Made by a program: the position numbers and the translations under genes. Shown here piece after piece: positions 17,898 to 26,214 of a stretch of DNA of 64,000 nt; within the stretch, counting starts at the first letter, position 1; each line of letters opens with the position of its first letter. Source of the stretch: Variovorax paradoxus (GTDB lineage Bacteria > Pseudomonadota > Gammaproteobacteria > Burkholderiales > Burkholderiaceae_C); NCBI RefSeq assembly GCF_029919115.1, contig NZ_CP123990.1:4304501-4368500 (forward strand). Direction: 5' to 3'. The notes beneath the pieces are model-generated. The model was not told where the DNA came from and made no database searches. It saw only the letters and a program-made list of their open reading frames with translations.

Positions 17898-18350
17898 ATG
17901 CCAAACGTTGCCTCGATTCTCAAAGCCGAGATCTCCCGCGTCGCTCGCAAAGAAGTGCGCGCCGAAATCGAAACACTTAAGAAAGCATCAGTCGCGCATC
18001 GCGCATCGCGCATCGCGCGTCGATTGCCGAACTGCGTCGCCAGGTGAGTGCGCTTGAGAAGGAGCTGCGTCGTGTCGTGAAAGGCGCTACGTTCCAGGGT
18101 AGGTTCTGACTTAAACGCTGAAGTGGCAGCGGGCACGAAGCGCCGATTCAGTGCGACCAAACTGGGTACACATCGGGCCAAGCTCGGGCTCTCTGCGGCG
18201 AGCTACGGTCAACTCGTAGGCGTATCCGGGCAGACGATTTACCACTGGGAACAAGGCAAGGCACGTCTGCGGATAGTGCAGTTCGAAAGCCTTGCGGCAG
18301 TAAGGGACCTGGGTGCACGCGAAGTTGGAGAGCGACTAGCCAGACGATAG
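17898..18350 (+). pseudogene. HTH (XRE-like) protein gene broken by a 7-bp repeat and a second shift
   Basis: The ATG at 17898 starts MPNVASILKAEISRVARKEV, a helical N-terminus. At 17993-18013 CGCGCAT occurs three times in tandem; taking out two copies restores ASIAELRRQVSALEKELRRVV, a coiled coil. A second shift near 18090 then leads to KRRFSATKLGTHRAKLGLSAASYGQLVGVSGQTIYHWEQGKARLR, a classic XRE-type HTH. As it stands the gene gives a short peptide plus a possible 75-residue HTH fragment with a GTG start at 18123. Intact relatives are single proteins of about 140 residues (from memory). Confidence 0.75.
17993..18013. repeat. 7-bp tandem repeat, three units of CGCGCAT
   Basis: Three exact units followed by a near unit (CGCGCGT). 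The unit length is not a multiple of three, so gain or loss of units changes the reading frame of the HTH gene. It could act as a slippage switch or be a simple inactivating expansion. Confidence 0.75.
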
Positions 18351-18632
18351 CGCAGCACCTCGCAAAGAGCTAGACGGCGAGATCTTCGCTTTGTTGGGTA
18401 CCCAGCGCCTACCCAAAATGGGGCATTGCGCCGCCGCTGGAGAGCGCCTACAGTGCGCCCGAAGCCACGGTAAAGAGTCGAAGGATCACAACTACCTTGC
18501 GGGGTAGTATGCCGTGCCGCGGGTCAAGCCACTTGGCCGCCGCTCAACAAGAGCGCATGTTGCGGCCTTCGAAGAACGCAGCCTTGCACCAGCGCCCAGT
18601 CGTCGGAATGCAATCTGGCATTTGGAGGGGTC

Positions 18633-21314
18633 ATGAAACGATGTCTCGTTGTCCAGCGCGCGTGGGTCGCATGTGTCCTTTTCAGTTGCCTGTCGGCGAC
18701 GATCGCTCAGAACGCGACGTCAGTACAGGGCAAATCCGCTGGCAAATCAACGTCTTCCCCGGTCGACAAGGCTTCCAAAAAGGTGGAGTCAACCGGGCAG
18801 GGCGCCAAGAAAAATCCTGCACCGTCTGGTACTCAAAAGCCGCTCGCGGCCAGAAAGACGAAGCCCACCTCAACTACTGCAGCAAAGGCTGCCACAGCGA
18901 TCCTGGCCGCAACAAAGTCTGTGCCAAAAAAGCCGGCCAGGGCCACCAAGTCGGGCAAGGCGAAGATTGCTGTTGCCAGCAAGAAGGCGATGGACGATTC
19001 TTCAGTTGATGAGCGGTACTCCTCCTCGCACCTTCAAGCACCCGTCTTGAAAGAGTGCGGAGACTCTCGCCAGCCAACTTTTCTCGAATGCATGAGGGCG
19101 CCGCGGATATGGTGGCAACGCAGCCTTGCCGCTGTGGCAACCGGCTTGGACTCGAATGGGAACCGGGTGGGACGCAAGTATTGGTTGGCCATCGCAGGTC
19201 CAGCGCCGTTCTTTAATGTAAAGAAGGGCAAGTCAGTTCTTCCGGAAGCTTATGCCAAGCAGGCAAAGCTACTCAACGACATGATCGACGAGGTCATTCG
19301 CAATCTTGACGCGGATGTACCGCGGCCGAGTGAGTTGATCGAAGCAGCGATGGAAGAGCCGAAGCCGGATGTCAAGGCAACGATCGACAAAACGAACCGT
19401 ACGGTCTCGGACAGGGTTTCTTTAATCCTTCATGGAGCGGCGCTGAGATTTCGTTCCAAGCTACAGGTGGCCGATCTCGGAATTTCGGACAACGACTTTG
19501 AGTTAGTGATCATCGATCTCCGCTGCGAAGAAGCCAAGAAGTGCGTTTACTTTGCGGACGGACTTGGCGAGAAAGACCGTCGGTTCGACCGTTACGCGAA
19601 GCTCAGAACCTGGGCACGATCCAAGAACGCAAACGCCACCGCACTAAGACAGCCGTATCGGCTGGGTTTAGGGCCAACAAATGGTCTTGATCGCATAGAG
19701 CTGTTCGCAACGCTTCGTCCGGCAGCTCATGCATGGCCTCCGGAAGTTGATGCGAACAAAGCGGGCGATGAATTTGTAAGACTTGCAAAGCGTCGTCGAT
19801 CGAAAGAGGAAAGCATCAGCTTCGCTGCGGCTGAAGTCTTGCCCTTGAACGTGAGGTCGCTGCTTGCGGTCGCTGACGTCATCGACACGCCGTCACTGGT
19901 TTTTCCGCCGCAGGCGGATGGGAGCAGGAGACCCGCACCATCCGGCATTGCCTTGAGCAACATCTCGGATGAATTTGCGCGCACGCGGTTGCTTGAATGT
20001 CAGCGCCTCCGAGGTGCGGCTAGCCCTGAAGAGGTTCAAGCATGTTCCGGATACCTCGTTGATAGCAAGCTCCTCGCTGCTTGCGCGTCAGGTGAACTTT
20101 GCATACCTCCACCAGTGCTCGCCATGATCGGCCAGAGGCTTGAGTTGGATCTCTTTTTCATTGCGCCCCGGACTTCGATTGGAAAGCTCGCAGCAGGCAA
20201 TGCCTTCCCCCGCTACGTTCTTGGCCCTGACAGCACAGCAATGAAAGCCATCGGAGAGTGCTATGCGTCAGACGGCGGAGATACCGTGAAAACAGTCGAG
20301 TGCATCAACCGCAAGTCTGCGTCGACAGGCGGACGGAAAACCTTGGATTGCCTGAAAACAGCATCGGACCGCAGTCACGGCGACCGCGCCGTCGAATGCG
20401 CGCTCAAAGAGATGAGCCCGCAGCAAGGCATGCAGGCCAAATGCTTTAGTGAGACCAATCGAAATGCCGTGGGCATCTTCGCTTGCATGGACGGCAATGG
20501 AATCAATTCTCAAGTCAGTCATGTGCTGCGATGCGGATCTGCCTTTGAGTCCAATCCTTCCGAAAAGAAACTGCGCGAATGCGTTGGGCAAGACGCCGGT
20601 TTGGCGAAGAAATGCTACGACAAGCTCGATGGCAAGGATGGATGGATGGATGCGGCCCTGTGTGCCAGCGATGGTGCGAAAGGCGTGCCGAAGGAGCTTC
20701 AGACGCTTGCAACCTGCTACAAGAATCCATCTAAACGCAAGTCTGGGCAAATCGGCGAGTGCTTACTCGGAGAGACCGCCAAGACGCTTGGCGGGGACGG
20801 CGCCAAGTTTGCTGCCTGCGCCATTGAAAGCAATTATGAATCGCTGGCCACGGCCATTTGCATGGCAGGCAACAATCTCACAAGAGACCAGCGAATTTTT
20901 CTCCAATGCGTTGCCGAGTCCGGCGGCGACCCTGTCACATCGTCGACATGCACGGTTGGGCGATTGGCTGTCAAAGAGCTTCAGAACTGCAAGGGCAAGG
21001 AGTTCGGCAAAGGAGACTGCTTCGGACCAAACAATGATCTAAGGAAGCTCGCCGCGACGTTGAACTTGCCGATCGGCCCCAACTCCGTTGTTGCGGACAT
21101 CATTAATCTTCAGTTGCGAGTGCTCGACTTCGTTCCGGTTTCTGAGATTGAAGAAATTTTCACCAACAAGGTTTCAGACATTGTTGCCAAGCAGCTCGAC
21201 GTAATCGACACCATCCGCAAGGGCGATGTCAGAAACGCGTTCAACAAGCACATCGGGAATCAGATATCCGTGATCAGTGGGGGCCTCGTCAAGATCAAGG
21301 TGAAGATTTTTTGA
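18633..21314 (+). CDS. large secreted protein with a Cys-repeat region
   Basis: An 893-residue protein of unknown function. GGAGG precedes the ATG. Residues 1-26 form a signal peptide. Residues 30-120 are a Lys/Ala/Ser/Thr-rich linker, like cell-wall- or DNA-binding tails. A globular region follows to about 540. From about 543 to 797 there are 18 cysteines, spaced 9-20 residues apart, in repeats of the type ECx(13-18)C with short helices between. The end is hydrophobic (IINLQLRVLDFVPVSEIEEIF). In the oxidising periplasm or outside the cell the cysteines should form disulfides. It is followed by 21495-22646. Its lower GC content and different codon use compared with the neighbours suggest acquisition. 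Confidence 0.7.
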   Translation: MKRCLVVQRAWVACVLFSCLSATIAQNATSVQGKSAGKSTSSPVDKASKKVESTGQGAKKNPAPSGTQKPLAARKTKPTSTTAAKAATAILAATKSVPKKPARATKSGKAKIAVASKKAMDDSSVDERYSSSHLQAPVLKECGDSRQPTFLECMRAPRIWWQRSLAAVATGLDSNGNRVGRKYWLAIAGPAPFFNVKKGKSVLPEAYAKQAKLLNDMIDEVIRNLDADVPRPSELIEAAMEEPKPDVKATIDKTNRTVSDRVSLILHGAALRFRSKLQVADLGISDNDFELVIIDLRCEEAKKCVYFADGLGEKDRRFDRYAKLRTWARSKNANATALRQPYRLGLGPTNGLDRIELFATLRPAAHAWPPEVDANKAGDEFVRLAKRRRSKEESISFAAAEVLPLNVRSLLAVADVIDTPSLVFPPQADGSRRPAPSGIALSNISDEFARTRLLECQRLRGAASPEEVQACSGYLVDSKLLAACASGELCIPPPVLAMIGQRLELDLFFIAPRTSIGKLAAGNAFPRYVLGPDSTAMKAIGECYASDGGDTVKTVECINRKSASTGGRKTLDCLKTASDRSHGDRAVECALKEMSPQQGMQAKCFSETNRNAVGIFACMDGNGINSQVSHVLRCGSAFESNPSEKKLRECVGQDAGLAKKCYDKLDGKDGWMDAALCASDGAKGVPKELQTLATCYKNPSKRKSGQIGECLLGETAKTLGGDGAKFAACAIESNYESLATAICMAGNNLTRDQRIFLQCVAESGGDPVTSSTCTVGRLAVKELQNCKGKEFGKGDCFGPNNDLRKLAATLNLPIGPNSVVADIINLQLRVLDFVPVSEIEEIFTNKVSDIVAKQLDVIDTIRKGDVRNAFNKHIGNQISVISGGLVKIKVKIF

Positions 21315-21494
21315 ACGGTGGGCGCCTGAAGGAGCGATCAGTCATTATTGTCTCCTTGCCGTGCATGGACTTTGCTGCTTGCTGCTCGGTTACGAGACTA
21401 TGACATCGGCTGATCTTTTGATGTTCCTACTGAACGGCTTGAAGCCAGCGGAATCAGTCTTCAAAGAGGCTGCGGAACTTAGGGGCGAATAGCA

Positions 21495-22646
21495 ATGAAA
21501 GACTCTGAAATTGAACCGGTGGAGCACGAGGGGAATCGCTACCGTTTTGGACCGAATAGCAATCGTTTCTTCGTAGTCACGCCAGCCGCTCAGGGCGCCG
21601 TGGTGGCCGGAAAAATTATTTGGGACGTGGTCCTGGGCAAGATCATTTCGGCTATAGCGGAGGAGGTTGGAAAAGGCATCGGTCAAGCACTGATCAAGCG
21701 CATGTTCGGCGGTACAGAGGACGATTTTGCGGCGCAGCTTCAGGCAATCACTCAGAAATTGGATACGATTCTCAGAGCGGTGATCGGACTGCAGGACTTC
21801 ATCATTGCCCATGACATTCAACGGGCACGGGATACCTCGGACGCCAAGATCCAGACGCACATCAAGGCAATGCGAAGCCATCTTCGCGGCGCCGCAGCGC
21901 AGGGATCGCTCCAGGGCGACAACCGCATACTGTTTCGCGATCAAGTTACTGCACTCACGAACGACCTTGGAGAACTGGCCAGAAAGCGGGAGGAGGGCAT
22001 ACCCGAAGGTCTCCCCATGTTTGTGCAGGTGCAGGCCGGCCTTGCCATGCTATTTCTCGGGCACCGGATACTAGGCTTGCCAGTTGAGACCTCCCGGAGC
22101 TTCCTGAAAGACTACGGTGTCTACTTCGCCGAGTGGGTTGCCATCCTCACTGCCACGGTCAACGCGATGGCTCCCGGCGTTGCTCAGGAGGCTGCCGCTG
22201 TCGACGCATTTCCGAAGCGGGGTTGGCTGACCTACGGGAACGCTGCCGGCCTCGGCGAATTTGACTTTGATTTAGGCGGATTGGACGGACCAAACCCTTA
22301 CTACGCTTGTGTGGCAAATATCCAGGGGGGAGTTAACATGCCGTTCAAGTTGATCGGCATCGACCGAGTGCCACAGACTTCGATGGCGGACTCATTGAAT
22401 TTGCCGGTGTTCCCCGGGTTCAACCCCGCGTTGCCCGCTCCGGCCCCCTATTGGTGGATAGCCACAGACGGCCCCCGTTTCCGGACATCAGGCGAACAGG
22501 CTGCGATCGATCGAGCGAACCACATGGTCTCGCTCTTGAACGAACGTCGGCAGGCCCTTCTCGACCGCCTAGAGGTGATGAGGGGGCTGAAGGAATCGAT
22601 CGGCAGCATTGAAAGGGGTGAGCGCGATTTGATGCGGTTGACGTAG
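21495..22646 (+). CDS. hypothetical helical protein, partner of the Cys-repeat protein
   Basis: A 383-residue protein without a signal peptide. Residues 30-70 are a hydrophobic, glycine-rich helix pair (GAVVAGKIIWDVVLGKIISAIAEEVGKGIGQALI). Long amphipathic helices follow to about 230 (AQLQAITQKLDTILRAVIGLQDFIIAHDI ...). This architecture is seen in alpha-helical pore-forming toxins and Cry-toxin domain I, but I see no specific match. The C-terminal part is mixed. It is 180 bp behind the Cys-repeat gene on the same strand with similarly lower GC. A toxin, an effector or a membrane-remodelling protein are all possible. Confidence 0.55.
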   Translation: MKDSEIEPVEHEGNRYRFGPNSNRFFVVTPAAQGAVVAGKIIWDVVLGKIISAIAEEVGKGIGQALIKRMFGGTEDDFAAQLQAITQKLDTILRAVIGLQDFIIAHDIQRARDTSDAKIQTHIKAMRSHLRGAAAQGSLQGDNRILFRDQVTALTNDLGELARKREEGIPEGLPMFVQVQAGLAMLFLGHRILGLPVETSRSFLKDYGVYFAEWVAILTATVNAMAPGVAQEAAAVDAFPKRGWLTYGNAAGLGEFDFDLGGLDGPNPYYACVANIQGGVNMPFKLIGIDRVPQTSMADSLNLPVFPGFNPALPAPAPYWWIATDGPRFRTSGEQAAIDRANHMVSLLNERRQALLDRLEVMRGLKESIGSIERGERDLMRLT

Positions 22647-23085
22647 CGGGCTACACGTAACTGCTCTCCGTTGAGCCGCATCCAAGGACGGCCTCTCATT
22701 CCAGTGGCACATTCTTCCGAAACAGATGTTCAGAAAGCCAATTCACAGGGGCGTGAGCCGAGGTGAAGAAGTGCTCGGGACGCAACGTTGTTTCTGTCTA
22801 GCTTGGTATCAAGAAGGATTCTGCCAGTCACCATGGTTCGGCCACAGGGTGGCCGTCATCGCTCATCTGCGAACCCAGATGCCTCTACAGCGGCACCCGG
22901 TTTCCGGTCGCCGCAACGAGTCATGAACGCAGCACGAATGCATGCATGGTGCGGCGTCGCAGCACTCGACTGAATGGCTGCAAGTGCTTGCTCGGTACCG
23001 AGCAGAGCAAGTCCGGACGCATCGGTGCGTCCGCGGTTTATCCACCATTCACTCCGCATCGGACGGTGATTGCGAGAAAAGATCA
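22647..23085. other. intergenic stretch with two perfect palindromes
   Basis: About 440 bp without a convincing gene. TGCTCGGTACCGAGCA at 22989-23004 is a perfect 16-bp palindrome. GGACGCA-TCGG-TGCGTCC at 23015-23032 is a perfect hairpin with a four-base loop. They lie just left of the IS66-family transposon and could be transcript ends or binding sites. Confidence 0.5.
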
Positions 23086-23093
23086 GTGTCGAT
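23086..23093. repeat. left target-site duplication of the IS66-family transposon
   Basis: GTGTCGAT directly before the left terminal repeat. It is repeated exactly at 27334-27341, directly after the right end. Eight-bp duplications are the rule for the IS66 family. Confidence 0.85.
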
Positions 23094-23142
23094 GTATGCG
23101 TCCGGCCAAGTCATCTTGAACTGAAGAGAAGCGGCGGCAAGG

Positions 23143-23173
23143 ATCGCGTCCACGTAACTTAGGTGGACGCGAT
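23143..23173. promoter_or_regulatory. inverted repeat over the tnpA start
   Basis: ATCGCGTCCAC and GTGGACGCGAT form perfect 11-bp arms around a 9-nt loop. The right arm covers the GTG at 23163 and reaches the ATG at 23172. In mRNA the hairpin would hide the tnpA start and keep transposase low, for example when transcription comes from outside. A shorter related hairpin lies near the right end of the transposon (27259-27280). Confidence 0.6.
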
Positions 23174-23519
23174 GACAAGCGAGAAGACACAGTCCCGGCG
23201 ACGCTACAGCGCTGCGGCAAAGGCCCAGGTGGTAGCCGAATGCAATGAGCCCGGCGCGTCGGTGGCCAAGGTAGCGATGGCGCACGGCATCAACGCCAAC
23301 GTCGTGCACCGCTGGCGGCAATTGGCCCGCGAAGGCCAAGTGAGACCCGTCAAGGCTGGCGAGTTCATCGCACTGCCGCTGATGGCGTCACCCGAGGCTG
23401 CTGCCTCATCGGCAGACATCCGCGTCGAACTGCGCCGCGGCCCGATCACGATGACCATCACATGGCCGGCCAGTGCCGCAACGGACTTCGCGATTTGGAC
23501 ACGCGAGTTGCTGCGGTGA
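23172..23519 (+). CDS. tnpA: IS66 accessory protein TnpA
   Basis: A 115-residue protein from the ATG (a GTG at 23163 would add three residues). RRRYSAAAKAQVVAECNEPGASVAKVAMAHGINANVVHRWR is the IS66 TnpA helix-turn-helix, related to IS3 orfA domains. It overlaps tnpB by 4 nt, the usual IS66 coupling. It is needed with TnpB for transposition in this family, presumably by contacting the ends. Confidence 0.9.
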   Translation: MTSEKTQSRRRYSAAAKAQVVAECNEPGASVAKVAMAHGINANVVHRWRQLAREGQVRPVKAGEFIALPLMASPEAAASSADIRVELRRGPITMTITWPASAATDFAIWTRELLR

Positions 23520-23845
23520 TCCGTGTGGAGGCGGTGTGGCTGGCCTGCGAGCCGCTGGATATGCGCTCTGGCACCGAGTCGGCGTTGGCCCGCGTGGTCA
23601 AGGTCTTCGGCGAGGCCAGGCCCCACCACGCCTACCTGTTTGCCAACCGACGGGCCAACCGCATGAAGGTGCTGGTACACGACGGCATCGGTGTGTGGCT
23701 GGCAGCGCGGCGGCTGAACAGCGGCCGCTTCGTCTGGCCCAGGGATGGCAGCACGCTGTCGCTGACCCACTCGCAGCTGAACGCCTTGGTGCTCGGACTG
23801 CCGTGGCAGCGTGTCGGCGAGGCCGGCGTGATCAAGGTGGTGTGA
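23516..23845 (+). CDS. tnpB: IS66 accessory protein TnpB
   Basis: A 109-residue protein with a GTG start at the tnpA stop (GTGA overlap). VWLACEPLDMRSGTESALARV, HAYLFANRRANRMKVLVHDG and GVWLAARRLNSGRFVWP are the IS66 Orf2/TnpB signatures. The exact biochemical role is not established in general. It is complete here. Confidence 0.92.
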   Translation: MIRVEAVWLACEPLDMRSGTESALARVVKVFGEARPHHAYLFANRRANRMKVLVHDGIGVWLAARRLNSGRFVWPRDGSTLSLTHSQLNALVLGLPWQRVGEAGVIKVV

Positions 23846-23906
23846 GCCCGTCCATTGCGGACTGTGCCGATGGTGGCCGGCTGAGCCTGCTGGCACCATC
23901 ACCGCC

Positions 23907-25478
23907 GTGATGAACAGCAGCAGCGCCAACGCCCTTGATGCAGCTCCTGATCCGGCGTTCTCGGGCATGAGCTTTGCCGAGGTGTGCGCCTTGGCCAGCC
24001 GACTGCAGACCGAGGTACGGCACGCCCAGGCGCTGAACGCCAAGATGGCCCATGAGATGGCCGTGCTCAAGCGGCTGAAGTTCGCCGCCAGCGCCGAACG
24101 CTTCAGTCCCGAGCAGCGCAACCTGCTGGAAGAGGCCATCGACGAGGACCTGCAAGCCCTGGAGCGCGAGGTAGGCAAGCTGCAGTCGCCAGCCAAGGCA
24201 GCAGGGGAGAAGCAGACCCCGAAGCGGCAGGCGCTGCCGGCCCACCTGCCGCGCTACGACATCCACCACGAACCCGACGACACCACCTGCACCACACCGG
24301 GCTGCGGCTGCCAGATGAAGCGCATCGGCCAGGACGTGGCCGAGAAGCTCGACTATGAGCCTGGACGCTTCAGCGTGCAGCGCCATGTGCGCGGCAAGTG
24401 GGCCTGTACCCGGTGCCAGACGCTGATCCAGGCACCAGTGCCGGCCTGCGTGATCGACAAAGGCATGGCCACCGCGGGCCTGATGGCGCACGTGGCAGTG
24501 GCCAAGTACATCGACCACCAGCCGCTGTACCGCCAAGAGACGAGCCTGGGTCGCGCAGGCTTCGCAGTGCCGCGCTCCACCCAGGCCGAATGGATCGGCG
24601 CCATCGGCGTGGAACTGGCGCCGTTGGTGCAGGCCATGCGCGAGGACCTGCTCGGGCACCACGTGCTGCACTCCGACGAGACCCCGGTGGCGATGCTCAA
24701 GCCAGGTCATGGCAAGACGCACAGAGCCTACTTGTGGAGCTACTGCACCACGGTCTGGGACAAGGTCAACGCCGTGGTCTTCGACTTCGCCGAGAGCCGT
24801 GCCGGGCACAACGCACGGCGCTTCCTGGGCATCGCCGAAGACGGCAGCGGCGGCTGGCGAGGTACGCTGATCTGCGACGACTACGCGGGCTACAAGCAGG
24901 TGATGAGCGCTGGCGTGACCGAGGCCGGTTGCCTGGCGCACGCACGGCGCAAGTTCCATGAGCTGTGGGCCAACCACAGCAGCATGCTTGCCGAGGGGGC
25001 GCTCAAGCTGTTCGCCAACCTCTACGACATCGAACGCGAGGTCAAGGACCTCGGGCCGGGCGAGCGGCTGCGCGTGCGGCAAGCCAGGTCCAGGCCGGCG
25101 GCCGACTTGTTGCACGCCTGGTTGATGGCTAAACGTCAGAAAGTGCCAGATGGCAGTGCAACGGCCAGGGCCATCGACTACAGCCTCAAGCGCTGGGCTG
25201 CGCTGACGCGCTTCATCGACGACGCCGACCTTGCCGCAGACAACAACCGCATCGAGAACCTGATCCGCCCCGTCGCGTTGGGCAGGAAGAACTGGCTGTT
25301 CGCCGGTAGCCTGCGCGCGGGCCAGCGCGCCGCCGCCATCATGAGCCTGCTGCACACCGCCAGGCTCAATGGCCATGAGCCATCCGCTTACCTCAAGGAC
25401 GTACTGCAGCGGCTGCCGACCCAGCCAGCATCTGCACTGCGCGATCTGCTGCCGTACCGCTGGACGCCGCTGACCTGA
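23907..25478 (+). CDS. tnpC: IS66 transposase TnpC
   Basis: A 523-residue DDE transposase. The N-terminal part has a leucine-rich coiled coil and the IS66 HTH region. A zinc-binding middle follows (CTTPGCGCQ then CTRCQ). The core contains HSDETPV (first Asp), LICDDYAGYK (second Asp) and a late DNNRIENLIRPVALGRKNW (final Glu), then the C-terminal YLKDVLQRLPT region. All catalytic signatures are present, so it should be active. A long antisense frame covers it and is a shadow. Confidence 0.95.
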   Translation: MMNSSSANALDAAPDPAFSGMSFAEVCALASRLQTEVRHAQALNAKMAHEMAVLKRLKFAASAERFSPEQRNLLEEAIDEDLQALEREVGKLQSPAKAAGEKQTPKRQALPAHLPRYDIHHEPDDTTCTTPGCGCQMKRIGQDVAEKLDYEPGRFSVQRHVRGKWACTRCQTLIQAPVPACVIDKGMATAGLMAHVAVAKYIDHQPLYRQETSLGRAGFAVPRSTQAEWIGAIGVELAPLVQAMREDLLGHHVLHSDETPVAMLKPGHGKTHRAYLWSYCTTVWDKVNAVVFDFAESRAGHNARRFLGIAEDGSGGWRGTLICDDYAGYKQVMSAGVTEAGCLAHARRKFHELWANHSSMLAEGALKLFANLYDIEREVKDLGPGERLRVRQARSRPAADLLHAWLMAKRQKVPDGSATARAIDYSLKRWAALTRFIDDADLAADNNRIENLIRPVALGRKNWLFAGSLRAGQRAAAIMSLLHTARLNGHEPSAYLKDVLQRLPTQPASALRDLLPYRWTPLT

Positions 25479-25615
25479 GCTGCGGCATCTCCGGCGTCAA
25501 GATGACTTCGCCTGGCGCATACGTCGCAGTAGCCGGCCAGCAAGATCGGGAAGTTGATGCCGCACTACTGAATGGAACCCACGAGCTCAGCCAATAGAGC
25601 GGCGCGCCGCAGCCG

Positions 25616-26065
25616 TTAAGCTTTCGCCCGCGGCTTCATGCGGAAGCTGATGCCCATGCGGTTAATGGCGTTCATCGCGGCGATGGTGAGGGTCAGGTTG
25701 ACCAAGTCCTTCTCGCCGAACACTGCCAACGCCGCCTCGTAGGCTTCATCGGAAGCGTGTGTTTCGTTGACGCGGGTGACTTCCTCGGACCAGGCGAGGG
25801 CCGCTCGCTCTTGCTCCGAGAACAGGTACTCCGCTTCGTGCCACACCGGCACGAGGACTACTTTCTCAACCGACATTCCGCCAGTCATCAGGTCACGGGT
25901 ATGGATGTCGATGCAGTGGGCACAGCCATTGATCTGCGAGACTCGCAGGAACACCAGATGGATAAGCTGGCTGGGCAAGGACGTGCCAGAGGTGACGAAG
26001 TGATGCAGGCCACCGATGGCCTTTGCGCCCTCCGGGGATACTTGGAACCAAACTGCGCGGGTCAT
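25616..26065 (-). CDS. carboxymuconolactone decarboxylase / AhpD family protein, passenger gene
   Basis: A 149-residue protein. NGCAHCIDIHTRDL gives the CxxC and downstream His of the AhpD-like peroxidase group, and the helices around it fit the CMD fold. AhpD-type members reduce peroxides with the CxxC pair. It lies behind its own ECF41-type promoter and downstream of the sigma gene in the same direction. CMD-family 'COE' genes are the conserved neighbours of ECF41 sigma factors, so this is the expected target gene. Both ride inside the IS66-family transposon. Confidence 0.9.
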   Translation of the reverse strand: MTRAVWFQVSPEGAKAIGGLHHFVTSGTSLPSQLIHLVFLRVSQINGCAHCIDIHTRDLMTGGMSVEKVVLVPVWHEAEYLFSEQERAALAWSEEVTRVNETHASDEAYEAALAVFGEKDLVNLTLTIAAMNAINRMGISFRMKPRAKA

Positions 26066-26121
26066 GAAACGCTTTCTTCAAGTTGAGACTGGATGCGGCT
26101 GCAGGAGCAACCTGGTCCCAA

Positions 26122-26148
26122 GACGTTTGACGTGATCGCGTTGTGACA
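26122..26148 (-). promoter_or_regulatory. ECF41-type promoter before the CMD gene
   Basis: On the minus strand TGTCACA (26142-26148) is followed after 16 bp by CGTC (26122-26125), about 57 bp before the CMD start. TGTCACA at -35 and CGTC at -10 are the elements reported for ECF41 sigma factors. The only ECF sigma gene in view is directly upstream. The match is exact, but its use is inferred. Confidence 0.65.
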
Positions 26149-26214
26149 GTCGCAGGGGAAAGAAATGTCGCCCCAGGCCTCAGGTTCCTGGTGGCGGCGC
26201 GTTTGGCCGGGAGC

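Larger units (their letters stand above)
23094..25522 (+). mobile_element. IS66-family core (tnpA-tnpB-tnpC)
   Basis: A 2.43-kb core with an internal right end GACTTCGCCTGGCGCATAC at 25504-25522 whose complement resembles the left terminus but with several more mismatches than the distal right end. The bases after it (GTCGCAGT) do not repeat the left target duplication, so this is not the end used in the last transposition. Confidence 0.8.

Noticed and set aside
23832..25376. Minus-strand frame of 514 codons
   Set aside because: Antisense shadow of IS66 tnpC; Val/Gln/His-rich text typical of reverse reading of a GC-rich gene.
25501..25522. Internal IS66-like right end as the true border of the transposon
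   Set aside because: The 8 bp behind it do not match the left target duplication, whereas those at 27334-27341 match exactly.
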